A DNA stretch of 32,458 nt from Lachnospiraceae bacterium (GCA_022779165.1 JALFTO010000171.1:1-32458), one strand, 5' to 3'; positions 18,598 to 26,910 are shown, counted from the stretch's first letter. Translations and numbers: made by a program. Notes: generated by a model not told the origin, from the sequence alone.

Positions 18598-19446
18598 ATG
18601 AAGGAACGGCTGGACGTGCTCCTGGTGAAGCAGGGGCTTGCGGAATCCCGGGAAAAAGCCAAAGCGGTTATTATGTCCGGAGATGTGTTTGTTGACGGAC
18701 AGAGGGAAGACAAGGCGGGATCGATGTTTGATCCCGATAAATGTAAGATAGAGGTCAGGGGAAATACCCTGCGGTATGTGAGCCGCGGCGGTCTGAAGCT
18801 GGAAAAAGCAATGAAAGAGTTCGGACTCAGCCTGCAGGATACGGTATGCATGGATATCGGTGCATCGACGGGAGGCTTCACGGACTGTATGCTCCAAAAC
18901 GGCGCAAAAAAGGTGTATTCCGTGGATGTGGGGCATGGGCAGCTCGCATGGAAACTCAGAAATGACGCTCGTGTTGTCTGTATGGAGAAGACAAATTTTC
19001 GGTATGTGGTCAGGGCGGACATACAGGATGATCTCGATTTTGCCTCGGTGGATGTCTCTTTTATTTCCCTTTCCAAGATACTGGGACCGGCCTGGGCGCT
19101 TCTCAAGGATGGCGGACAGATGGTCTGTCTGATCAAACCTCAGTTTGAAGCCGGAAGGGAGAAGGTTGGCAAGAAAGGCGTAGTGCGTGAGCCTAAGACC
19201 CACTGTGAGGTGATCGAAAATGTGCTCGGCTTCGCAGAGCAGACGGGATTTTGCGTGGAACATCTCACCTTTTCTCCGATCAAGGGACCGGAGGGAAATA
19301 TTGAATATCTTGTACATTTGAGAAAGAAAACGGATAACGGGATGATTGATGGCGAAGCAGGGGCAACGGAAGAATCTGTTGGCAAACAGTTTGATGCGGA
19401 GGCGGTTTGTGATATTGTTGCGCAGGCACACGGCGCACTGGATTGA
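18598..19446 (+). CDS. tlyA: TlyA family rRNA 2'-O-methyltransferase / hemolysin
   Basis: S4 domain (ERLDVLLVKQGLAESREKAKAVIMSGDVFVDG) plus methyltransferase (CMDIGASTGGFTDCMLQNGAKKVYSVDVGHGQLAWKLR). Confidence 0.95.
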   Translation: MKERLDVLLVKQGLAESREKAKAVIMSGDVFVDGQREDKAGSMFDPDKCKIEVRGNTLRYVSRGGLKLEKAMKEFGLSLQDTVCMDIGASTGGFTDCMLQNGAKKVYSVDVGHGQLAWKLRNDARVVCMEKTNFRYVVRADIQDDLDFASVDVSFISLSKILGPAWALLKDGGQMVCLIKPQFEAGREKVGKKGVVREPKTHCEVIENVLGFAEQTGFCVEHLTFSPIKGPEGNIEYLVHLRKKTDNGMIDGEAGATEESVGKQFDAEAVCDIVAQAHGALD

Positions 19447-19464
19447 CGGAAACGGACAGAGACT

Positions 19465-20322
19465 ATGAAACACTTTTTTTTGATTACCAATCCTTTGAAG
19501 GATGGGGGACTTGTCACAACAGAAAAAATTAAAAAATTTCTGGAACAGGAAGGCTGCAGTTGTAAGGTGCAGGTATATGAGCAGGCAAAAAAGTCCGGAT
19601 TCTATACGGATTCGACAGAGATTCCGCAGGATACGGAGTGTATTCTGGTGCTTGGCGGTGACGGAACGCTGATCGAGGCGGCGCGCGATACCAGCCATCT
19701 GGAAATTCCGCTGATCGGTATCAATCTCGGGACGCTCGGCTTCCTTGCAGAGGTGGAAAAGTCCAATCTGGAGCATGCGCTCCGCTGTCTGATCGCGGAT
19801 CAGTATCAGCTGGAGAGCCGGATGATGTTAAAAGGCAGTGTGATACGGGATGGTATCTGTATGGAAAGTTCCTGCGCATTGAATGATATTGTCATTACAA
19901 GGAGCGGCTCACTGCAGATCATCCATTTTCATATCTATGTCAATGGGCAGTTCCTGAATGAATATGACGGGGATGGCGTGATTATTTCCACGCCGACGGG
20001 ATCCACGGGATACAGTATGTCTGCGGGAGGCCCTATCGTTGAACCGGCTGCCAGACTGATGGTGATCACACCGATTTGTCCGCACACCTTAAATACCAGA
20101 AGCATTGTCCTGTCGGCGGAGGATGAGGTAGTGGTGGAGATGCGTTCGGAACGCCCGGAACAAAAGGTACAGGCGGAAGTGAACTTTGACGGCAGTCATG
20201 GTATGGCGCTTCAGGCAAATGATAAGATCTGCGTGACAAGATCAGAGCGGACCACGGAAATCGTGAAACTGAATCAGATGAGTTTCCTGGAAATACTACA
20301 TAAAAAAATGAGTGTGAAATAA
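19465..20322 (+). CDS. nadK: NAD(+) kinase
   Basis: LGGDGTLIEAARD, GINLGTLGFLAEVE, NEYDGDGVIISTPTGSTGYSMSAGGPIVEP. Confidence 0.97.
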   Translation: MKHFFLITNPLKDGGLVTTEKIKKFLEQEGCSCKVQVYEQAKKSGFYTDSTEIPQDTECILVLGGDGTLIEAARDTSHLEIPLIGINLGTLGFLAEVEKSNLEHALRCLIADQYQLESRMMLKGSVIRDGICMESSCALNDIVITRSGSLQIIHFHIYVNGQFLNEYDGDGVIISTPTGSTGYSMSAGGPIVEPAARLMVITPICPHTLNTRSIVLSAEDEVVVEMRSERPEQKVQAEVNFDGSHGMALQANDKICVTRSERTTEIVKLNQMSFLEILHKKMSVK

Positions 20323-20323
20323 T

Positions 20324-20782
20324 ATGAAACAGAAAAGACAGAATAAGATATTGAATTTAATTGAGGAACGCGATATCGAGACGCAGGAGGAACTGGCTGC
20401 CTGCCTCAAGGAGGCCGGTTTTGATGTAACCCAGGCAACGGTTTCCAGGGATATCAGGGAGTTGAAGCTGTCAAAGATTTCCATCGGCAGCGGGAAACAA
20501 AAATATATCTCATTTCATCATGATGAAACCTTTCTGGGAGATAAATACAGCCGGGTGCTGAAGGAAGGTTTTGGCGGGATGGCGATGGCGCAGAATCTGC
20601 TTGTGGTAAAGACAGTGTCCGGGATGGCGATGGCTGTGGCGGCTGCGCTGGATGCCATGAAGATGAGTGAGATCGTAGGAACCATTGCCGGGGATGACAC
20701 GATCATGATGGCGATCAAGAATAAAGAAGATACCGAGACAGTAATGAGGAAGATTGAGGAAGTAGTAAATCATGTTAATTAG
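20324..20782 (+). CDS. argR: Arginine repressor
   Basis: QNKILNLIEERDIETQEELAACLKEAGFDVTQATVSRDIRELKLSK and C-terminal GTIAGDDTIMMAIK. Confidence 0.95.
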   Translation: MKQKRQNKILNLIEERDIETQEELAACLKEAGFDVTQATVSRDIRELKLSKISIGSGKQKYISFHHDETFLGDKYSRVLKEGFGGMAMAQNLLVVKTVSGMAMAVAAALDAMKMSEIVGTIAGDDTIMMAIKNKEDTETVMRKIEEVVNHVN

Positions 20783-22457
20783 TCTGCATGTAAAAAATCT
20801 TGCTTTGATAGACGAAACAGAGGTGTTCTTTGGAAAGGGACTCAATATACTCACAGGAGAGACGGGAGCCGGGAAATCCATTATTATTGGATCGATCGCA
20901 CTGGCACTCGGCGCCAAGGCGGGCAGTGAGATGATCCGTACGGGGAAAGAGTTTGCATTGATCGAACTGCTGTTTCAACCGGAAACACAGTCACAGCAGG
21001 AGGCTCTCAGCCGGCTGGAGATTGCACCGGAGGAGGACGGCTCCGTGTTGGTATCAAGGCGGATCATGAGCGGTAGGAGTGTCTGCAAGGTAAACGGCGA
21101 GACTGTGACGGCGAAGCAGCTCAAGGAACTGGCGGGAGAACTGCTCGATCTGTACGGTCAGCATGAGCATCAGACACTTCTGCAAAAAAAGAAACATATG
21201 GAAATTCTGGATGATTATGCCGGCGAGGCACTCCTTGGTATAAAAAGAGAGCTTCAGACAGAGTATATGCATTATAAAAAGCTGTTTTCTGAATGGAATG
21301 AGGCCCAGAGTGACAATGGCAGCAGACAGAGGGAAATATCGCTTGCCGAATTTGAGTGCAATGAGATTGAGGCTGCATCTCTTCAGATTGGAGAGGATGA
21401 AACTGTAGAAAATGACTACCGCAGAATGTCGAACGGCAGAAAACTGATGGAAACCGTATCCTCCGTTTCGTCGCTTATGGAGAATGAGAACAGTGGTGTG
21501 GCGGATGCTGTCGGCAGAGCGCTCAGAGAACTGCACGGCATTGCACAGTATGATAAGGAGGCAGGACAGCTTGCAGAGCAGCTTCAGGAGATTGAAGAAC
21601 TTTTGCATGATTTCGGAAGAGAATTGTCATCTTATCAGGAATCACTGGAATTTGACGAGCAGACCTTCCGGGAGACGGAAGACCGTTTAAACGAGATTAA
21701 CCGGCTAAAGACAAAATACGGTAACACTATCGAAGAGATCCTTCTGTATGCAAAAAAGCAACGGGAGATGGTTGAACGGCTGGCAGATTTTGATGCATAT
21801 ATGGAGCGGTTACAGCAGGAACTGTCGAAATCGGAACAGCAGGTGACAGAGTTATGTAAACATATATCCGAACTGCGCACAAAGGCTGCCACAGAACTTG
21901 CACAGCAGATGACGGCGGCGCTTCATGATCTGAATTTCCTTGATGTGAAGTTTGAGATCCGGGTGGAACCCGATGAAACCGCAAAATCTGCGGAAGGGTA
22001 TGACCATGTGGGTTTTTATATCTCTACCAATCCGGGGGAACCGTTGAGACCCCTGGAGAATGTGGCGAGTGGCGGGGAACTGTCGAGGATTATGCTCGGT
22101 CTTAAGACAGTGATGGCACAGCGTGATCAGACTGCAACACTCATCTTTGATGAGATCGATACGGGAATCAGCGGCAAGACAGCATGGCAGGTATCAAAGA
22201 AACTTGCGGTTCTCGGCAGGAATCATCAGGTGCTCTGCATCACTCATTTGCCTCAGATCGCGGCTATGGCGGATTCTCATTTTAAGATAGAAAAAAATGT
22301 ATATGACAATCAGACCGTGACGGAGATCCGGCTGCTTGACGATGATGAAAGCACTAGGGAACTGGCAAGGCTGTTGGGCGGCGATGCGTTGACCGACGCT
22401 GCGATCGCCAATGCCAGAGAGATGAAAGAATTGGCAGCAGATACAAAACAATACTAA
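20772..22457 (+). CDS. recN: DNA repair protein RecN
   Basis: LHVKNLALIDETEVFFGKGLNILTGETGAGKSIIIGSI, DLYGQHEHQTLL, ASGGELSRIMLGLKTV, IFDEIDTGISG, CITHLPQIAAMAD. Confidence 0.97.
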   Translation: MLISLHVKNLALIDETEVFFGKGLNILTGETGAGKSIIIGSIALALGAKAGSEMIRTGKEFALIELLFQPETQSQQEALSRLEIAPEEDGSVLVSRRIMSGRSVCKVNGETVTAKQLKELAGELLDLYGQHEHQTLLQKKKHMEILDDYAGEALLGIKRELQTEYMHYKKLFSEWNEAQSDNGSRQREISLAEFECNEIEAASLQIGEDETVENDYRRMSNGRKLMETVSSVSSLMENENSGVADAVGRALRELHGIAQYDKEAGQLAEQLQEIEELLHDFGRELSSYQESLEFDEQTFRETEDRLNEINRLKTKYGNTIEEILLYAKKQREMVERLADFDAYMERLQQELSKSEQQVTELCKHISELRTKAATELAQQMTAALHDLNFLDVKFEIRVEPDETAKSAEGYDHVGFYISTNPGEPLRPLENVASGGELSRIMLGLKTVMAQRDQTATLIFDEIDTGISGKTAWQVSKKLAVLGRNHQVLCITHLPQIAAMADSHFKIEKNVYDNQTVTEIRLLDDDESTRELARLLGGDALTDAAIANAREMKELAADTKQY

Positions 22458-22484
22458 ATTAGAATCTAAGAAGTATCACATACT

Positions 22485-22522
22485 AAGAAGGACATTTTGA
22501 AAAAGAATGTTCTTCTTTTTTT
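22485..22522 (+). terminator. Intrinsic terminator between recN and spoIVB
   Basis: AAGAAGGACATT ttgaaaaag AATGTTCTTCTT followed by a T-run. Confidence 0.75.
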
Positions 22523-22551
22523 AATGTGTTATCGTGAAAGGAGTGGCATGC

Positions 22552-23832
22552 ATGGAGCGGATGTGGATCATAAAAAAGAAAGATTTGTCAGAAAAAGAAA
22601 AAAGATACAGAATGCTCTTGTGGAGTCTTTTGGCATGTGCAGTCAGTCTGGTCGTGTGCGTGTCTTACCTTGCGTGCTGGAAAAAAGTGCCGGGACGCAT
22701 CCATATCAGAGCAGGACAGCAGGAACAGATTGACTTTGGAATACCGGCATCGGGAAACCTGCACGGAAGAGAGGCGGAAAGCATTCCTGTGAGTCTTGAC
22801 CAACCGGTCACCTTTTTTGCAAATGAGATTGATTCCTATGAGATGGATGTAAAACTGTTTGGCGTTGTCCCGCTGAAAAAGGTGGATGTACATGTGATCG
22901 AGGATGATTCCATCATACCGGCGGGGATTCCGATCGGGATCTATGTCAAAACAGAAGGGGTGCTGGTCGTGGGGACGGGAGAATTTACCGGTTATGACGG
23001 CAGAAGATATGCTCCCTCGGAACAAATACTCTGCAGTGGCGATTATATCCTGTGCATTAACGGTACGGATGTGACCGGGAAAAAGATGTTTATGTCCAAA
23101 CTGCGGGAGGCAGGAAGCGGGGAACAGATATTTACGATCAAGAGGAACGGCAATGTATTTGATGTGAAGATAGAGGCTGTGGAGGATCAGGCGGGCGCTG
23201 CCAAAATTGGTATCTGGGTCAGGGACAACGCACAGGGTGTCGGGACACTCACTTATGTGGATAAAGATGGCGGATTCGGGGCGCTGGGGCATGGCATCAA
23301 TGATATGGATACAAGCACGCTGATGGATCTGGGCAGAGGAACGTTGTATCACACGGATATCATAGGGATCCGGAGAGGAGAGAAGGGGCATCCGGGAGAA
23401 CTTACCGGTGTAATCGATTACACGCGGGAAAATGTGCTCGGTCTGATAGAACGAAATACGGATCAGGGAATTTTCGGAGAATGCGGTCAGGAATTACTGC
23501 AGGAAGTGACATCGGAACCGTTAAAGATCGGACTCCGTCAGGAGGTACATCCCGGTGCGGCACAGATCATGTGCTGTATCGATGATCAGGGAGCCAGACT
23601 GTATGATGTGGAGATTCTCGCCATAAACAATGAGGTCAGTCACAAAAATCGGGAGATTGTGCTGAAGATTACAGATGAGGAACTGCTTCATGAGACAGGA
23701 GGCATTGTACAGGGAATGAGCGGTGCTCCTATTATTCAGGATGGCAGGTTGATCGGCGCCGTAACGCACGTCATGGTCCAGGACAGCACCAGAGGGTATG
23801 GAATCTTTATCGAAAACATGTTGGAGCATTAA
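22552..23832 (+). CDS. spoIVB: SpoIVB peptidase (PDZ plus S55 serine protease)
   Basis: C-terminal GGIVQGMSGAPIIQDGRLIGAVTHVMVQDSTRGYGIFIENML; PDZ region; DSYEMDVKLFGVVPLKKVDV; directly follows recN. Confidence 0.95.
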   Translation: MERMWIIKKKDLSEKEKRYRMLLWSLLACAVSLVVCVSYLACWKKVPGRIHIRAGQQEQIDFGIPASGNLHGREAESIPVSLDQPVTFFANEIDSYEMDVKLFGVVPLKKVDVHVIEDDSIIPAGIPIGIYVKTEGVLVVGTGEFTGYDGRRYAPSEQILCSGDYILCINGTDVTGKKMFMSKLREAGSGEQIFTIKRNGNVFDVKIEAVEDQAGAAKIGIWVRDNAQGVGTLTYVDKDGGFGALGHGINDMDTSTLMDLGRGTLYHTDIIGIRRGEKGHPGELTGVIDYTRENVLGLIERNTDQGIFGECGQELLQEVTSEPLKIGLRQEVHPGAAQIMCCIDDQGARLYDVEILAINNEVSHKNREIVLKITDEELLHETGGIVQGMSGAPIIQDGRLIGAVTHVMVQDSTRGYGIFIENMLEH

Positions 23833-23840
23833 TAAAAAGA

Positions 23841-23854
23841 TTTTGAAATAAGAA
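23841..23854 (+). repeat. Upstream direct copy of the fic operator half-site
   Basis: TTTTGAAATAAGAA, identical over 14 nt to 23893-23906, 52 bp upstream of it. Confidence 0.75.
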
Positions 23855-23886
23855 CAATGATTTTTGTACCATTATTTTAAAAGCTG

Positions 23887-23934
23887 TTTACTTTTTGAAA
23901 TAAGAAGGTTATACTAAGAGTAGTTATTTCAAAA
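23887..23934 (+). promoter_or_regulatory. Promoter plus operator-like inverted repeat of the fic operon
   Basis: TTTACT (23887-23892)-N17-TATACT (23910-23915). Perfect 11-bp inverted repeat TTTTGAAATAA (23893-23903) / TTATTTCAAAA (23924-23934) fills the spacer and the start-site region. Confidence 0.7.
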
Positions 23935-24002
23935 TGTGGAGAATAAATTGTCTGATTGCATAAGTTGGCAGGTGTTTTGCTTCGTAAAACAAGGGGAAAT
24001 AT

Positions 24003-25142
24003 ATGAATAGAGCAGGAATATATATTGATAATTTAGCAGGAGAGGCCACTTATCAATCTTTTAAGCCTAATCCATTACCTCCGATACCGGGAATTATAAT
24101 GGATGAAGAAATTGTAAGGCTGATAGTAGATGCAAATCGCCAACTTGTAAAACTTGATACTGCATCGCAGTTGATTCCCAATGGGGATATGTTTATATCG
24201 ATGTATGTCAGAAAGGAAGCATTGATTTCTTCACAGATAGAAGGTACACAGTGTACTCTTGATGATATACTTGACCCGGATGTGGAAACTAATGCAAATT
24301 TGGATGTTTCGGATGTTATTAATTATGTAAAAGCAACCCAATATGCATTGGAACGCCTCGAAAATTTTCCGTTATGTTGCAGATTGCTTAGAGAAGTACA
24401 TGAGATATTGATGAATGGCGTTCGAGGACAGGAGAAGAATCCGGGAGAATTTAGACATTCACAAAATTGGATAGGATCTGCTAACTGTTCTTTAAAAGAT
24501 GCAAGATATATTCCACCTAATGTAGAAGATATGCAAAACGCAATGTCTGATTTAGAGAAGTATATGAATGAAAATGTGGAGTATGATCCCTTGATTCGAG
24601 TTGCACTGATTCATTATCAGTTTGAAACCATACATCCGTTTTTGGATGGAAATGGAAGAATAGGAAGGCTGCTGATATTGCTTTATTTAATGGAACAAGG
24701 CTTGATCTGTAAACCTGTCATTTATATATCTTACTTTCTAAAAAAGAATCAGATAGAATATTATGACAGAATCAGTGAAGTCAGAAGAACCGGAAACTTT
24801 GAGCAATGGATAAAGTTTTTCCTGGAAGCTGTAAGAAAAGCGGCATCAGATTCTTTAGAATCAATCGGCAAGCTCACAAGGTTACATGATAAAAATATAG
24901 AAAAATTACCAAAGTCCTCTCGGAGTAAAGATAATTTACGGTTAGTGTTTGATTATATAGAGCAGTATCCGATTATTGATATCAAGAAAACAGCAAAAGG
25001 TCTGCAGATTAGTTATAATACGGCGGCTACTGCAGTGAAAAAACTTGTAGAACTTGGTATTGTGCGGGAAACAACCAACGCGACGAGAAATAGAGTATTT
25101 GCTTATGAGGAGTATTTGGAGATATTGAGGAAAGATACATAA
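24003..25142 (+). CDS. Fic family protein with N-terminal inhibitory motif and C-terminal winged-helix domain
   Basis: Fic motif HPFLDGNGRIGRL; inhibitory motif SSQIEG fits [S/T]xxxE[G/N]; C-terminal DIKKTAKGLQISYNTAATAVKKLVELGIVRET is HTH-like. Confidence 0.92.
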   Translation: MNRAGIYIDNLAGEATYQSFKPNPLPPIPGIIMDEEIVRLIVDANRQLVKLDTASQLIPNGDMFISMYVRKEALISSQIEGTQCTLDDILDPDVETNANLDVSDVINYVKATQYALERLENFPLCCRLLREVHEILMNGVRGQEKNPGEFRHSQNWIGSANCSLKDARYIPPNVEDMQNAMSDLEKYMNENVEYDPLIRVALIHYQFETIHPFLDGNGRIGRLLILLYLMEQGLICKPVIYISYFLKKNQIEYYDRISEVRRTGNFEQWIKFFLEAVRKAASDSLESIGKLTRLHDKNIEKLPKSSRSKDNLRLVFDYIEQYPIIDIKKTAKGLQISYNTAATAVKKLVELGIVRETTNATRNRVFAYEEYLEILRKDT

Positions 25143-25149
25143 GAAGAAT

Positions 25150-25914
25150 ATGAGAGAAAAATATGTAAAAGCAATGAAAGTGCGTGCTGAAAATTCTTTA
25201 CAAAAAGGAAATGTTGATTTTGCTGTTCAAATAGCAAATATAGAAATTATTTTGGATTTAGAAGAAGATATGCTGGCATCATATTATGCAATTGCGTACA
25301 TAGAAGGGAAAACATTTAATGAGTTTACGCAAATGTCTAGTGCTATTATTAATAAAAATCTAGACTATATTTATGCAGCATTTAAGTTAACACAATATGG
25401 ACAATATGCCGCTGCTCGTACAATTTTTCGAAATATATATGAATCGCTAATAATATTAAAAACGGTCGCTTTAAGTGATAATCAGCAATTATTAGCTGAT
25501 TGGATGGATGGGAAAGATATTAGTATGCGAAAAAAAATTTTTGGTAAAATTATCTCTCCTCAATCTGAGGAAATGAAGAGACTATGGAATGACTTATGTA
25601 AATTTTGTCATGGAACTGTTTTTTCACTTCAACAGTCATATGATTACAATTTGATTAAAACTGAATTACAGTATAATTATGTAGTGCTTATAATGCTTTT
25701 ATATATGAACTATCACGTTTTAAACAGGTATGTGTTTGCCAATAATATGAAAGCAATGGCAGATAGGAATATTTGCACTTCTGAAGATGATATGGATACA
25801 AAGGAAAAGAGAGATTTGCTACGCGTGAAACTGAAAGATAGTAAGCACAGTTTAGCTAAAGAACCGAGAAAAGTATTGACTGATTTTTCAAAGGTTTGGA
25901 AATTTGTTGAGTAA
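25150..25914 (+). CDS. Uncharacterised, probably alpha-helical protein (possibly DUF5677/HEPN-like)
   Basis: Starts 8 nt after the fic stop; RxxYES (FRNIYESLIILK) and FCHGTVFSLQQS patterns suggest a helical HEPN/DUF5677-like fold. The family call is tentative. Confidence 0.6.
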   Translation: MREKYVKAMKVRAENSLQKGNVDFAVQIANIEIILDLEEDMLASYYAIAYIEGKTFNEFTQMSSAIINKNLDYIYAAFKLTQYGQYAAARTIFRNIYESLIILKTVALSDNQQLLADWMDGKDISMRKKIFGKIISPQSEEMKRLWNDLCKFCHGTVFSLQQSYDYNLIKTELQYNYVVLIMLLYMNYHVLNRYVFANNMKAMADRNICTSEDDMDTKEKRDLLRVKLKDSKHSLAKEPRKVLTDFSKVWKFVE

Positions 25915-25933
25915 TAGTTATAGATCTTTATAG

Positions 25934-26029
25934 AGTGTGATCATACCATCGGATAAGCCGAATGAGAGAGATTCTTATGAGATGGCTGCAAAACTGTTTG
26001 GTGCTGTTCCTATCAATACAGTGTATTGA
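25934..26029 (+). pseudogene. spoIVB-like coding remnant
   Basis: Frame reads SVIIPSDKPNERDSYEMAAKLFGAVPINTVY-stop versus SpoIVB SIPVSLDQPVTFFANEIDSYEMDVKLFGVVPLKKVDV; core nucleotides about 42/51 identical with several synonymous changes. Confidence 0.7.
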
Positions 26030-26054
26030 CAATCCTATTCGGTTACATTAAACT
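26026..26054 (+). promoter_or_regulatory. Putative sigmaA promoter for the Fur-family gene
   Basis: TTGACA (26026-26031)-N17-TAAACT (26049-26054). Confidence 0.6.
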
Positions 26055-26060
26055 TAATTG

Positions 26061-26078
26061 TGTTAGCGTAAACTAACA
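26061..26078 (+). promoter_or_regulatory. Operator-like inverted repeat upstream of the Fur-family gene
   Basis: TGTTAG-cgtaaa-CTAACA, just downstream of the -10. Confidence 0.6.
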
Positions 26079-26117
26079 AAAGAGGAGAGAGATAGTATAT
26101 TGAGGTAGAGTAGAAAC

Positions 26118-26579
26118 ATGCAACAGAACGGCAAGTCAGAATCCATGAACTATCACAGAACAAAGATGCAGAAGGAGATGGTTCTGCAGCAGCTGAGGGA
26201 AAGGGGCTGCAGGATTACAAAGCAGCGGCAGATACTTCTGGACATCATTCTGCAGGAAGAATGCGCAAGCTGCAAAGAGATCTATTATAAAGCGGCATCC
26301 ATCGATCATTTGATCGGCACGGCAACGGTATACCGCATGATCAATCTGTTGGAAGAGATCGGCGCGATCAGCCGCAAAAATATGTATCGCATCTCTTGCG
26401 GTATGGAGTGTGATAAAGAAAATGCCTGTATCATAGAACTGGATGACAGTTCCGTTTGCACGCTCTCGGCAGGAGAGTGGTACCGTGTGATATCGGAAGG
26501 ATTGAAATCCTGTGGTTATGTTCAGGAGCAGAAGGTGAGGAACGTTTCGGTACAGCCGTGTGAGAGAGCGTGCGATTAA
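26118..26579 (+). CDS. Fur-family transcriptional regulator paralog with Cys-rich C-terminus
   Basis: CRITKQRQILLDIILQEECASCKEIYYKAASIDHLIGTATVYRMINLLEEIGAISRKNMYRI matches the Fur winged helix; the C-terminal part has many Cys and no His. Confidence 0.85.
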   Translation: MQQNGKSESMNYHRTKMQKEMVLQQLRERGCRITKQRQILLDIILQEECASCKEIYYKAASIDHLIGTATVYRMINLLEEIGAISRKNMYRISCGMECDKENACIIELDDSSVCTLSAGEWYRVISEGLKSCGYVQEQKVRNVSVQPCERACD

Positions 26580-26651
26580 TTAAGTCAAAAAGACGGAGAA
26601 AAGAATTCCATTTTAGGAAAAAGAAGGTATAATTATAATAACGGAACAAAT

Positions 26652-26687
26652 GAAAGGGACTGCGGCCGGATGACCGAAGCCCCTTTC
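26652..26687. terminator. Hairpin between the Fur-family gene and the convergent 51-aa ORF
   Basis: GAAAGGG-actgcggccggatgaccgaagc-CCCTTTC with cctgattttt on the + side. Confidence 0.6.
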
Positions 26688-26714
26688 CTGATTTTTCACA
26701 ACGGATTGTTATCT

Positions 26715-26870
26715 TTAGTCGTACAGCGAGATGCCGAATCTGATACGTCGGTATATCTTCTGGATGACGGTTGCAATCATCACACCTACAATACCGAGTG
26801 TGGTGGCAATGCCGACGAGACCTCCAAAGATAATAATGATCCACATTCCAAAACTGATTCCCATAATCAT
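26715..26870 (-). CDS. 51-aa membrane miniprotein (not in the supplied ORF track)
   Basis: Minus-strand frame MIMGISFGMWIIIIFGGLVGIATTLGIVGVMIATVIQKIYRRIRFGISLYD-stop; SD GAAAGGAG upstream; hydrophobic helix followed by a basic segment. Confidence 0.7.
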   Translation of the reverse strand: MIMGISFGMWIIIIFGGLVGIATTLGIVGVMIATVIQKIYRRIRFGISLYD

Positions 26871-26910
26871 AATAATGAATTCTCCTTTCTAAAATGAATG
26901 AGGTGTTTGT

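Noticed and set aside
18000-19776. Long minus-strand ORFs opposite dxs, tlyA and nadK
   Set aside because: Antisense to well-supported genes and without domain motifs; attributed to codon composition of the opposite strand.
22481-22490. CATACTA-like forespore -10 before spoIVB
   Set aside because: No acceptable -35 at suitable spacing, and it overlaps the recN terminator; not enough to call a sigmaG/sigmaF promoter.
22497-22733. 78-aa plus-strand ORF overlapping the spoIVB start
   Set aside because: Out of frame with spoIVB, begins in the recN terminator, no motif.
26628-26700. Possible tiny sRNA from TATAATTATAATA to the following hairpin
   Set aside because: No convincing -35 element at correct spacing; the hairpin is explained as a terminator.
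26670-26897. 75-aa plus-strand ORF (MTEAPFLIFHNG...)
   Set aside because: Begins within a terminator-like hairpin; the opposite strand carries a better-supported SD plus a membrane miniprotein ORF.
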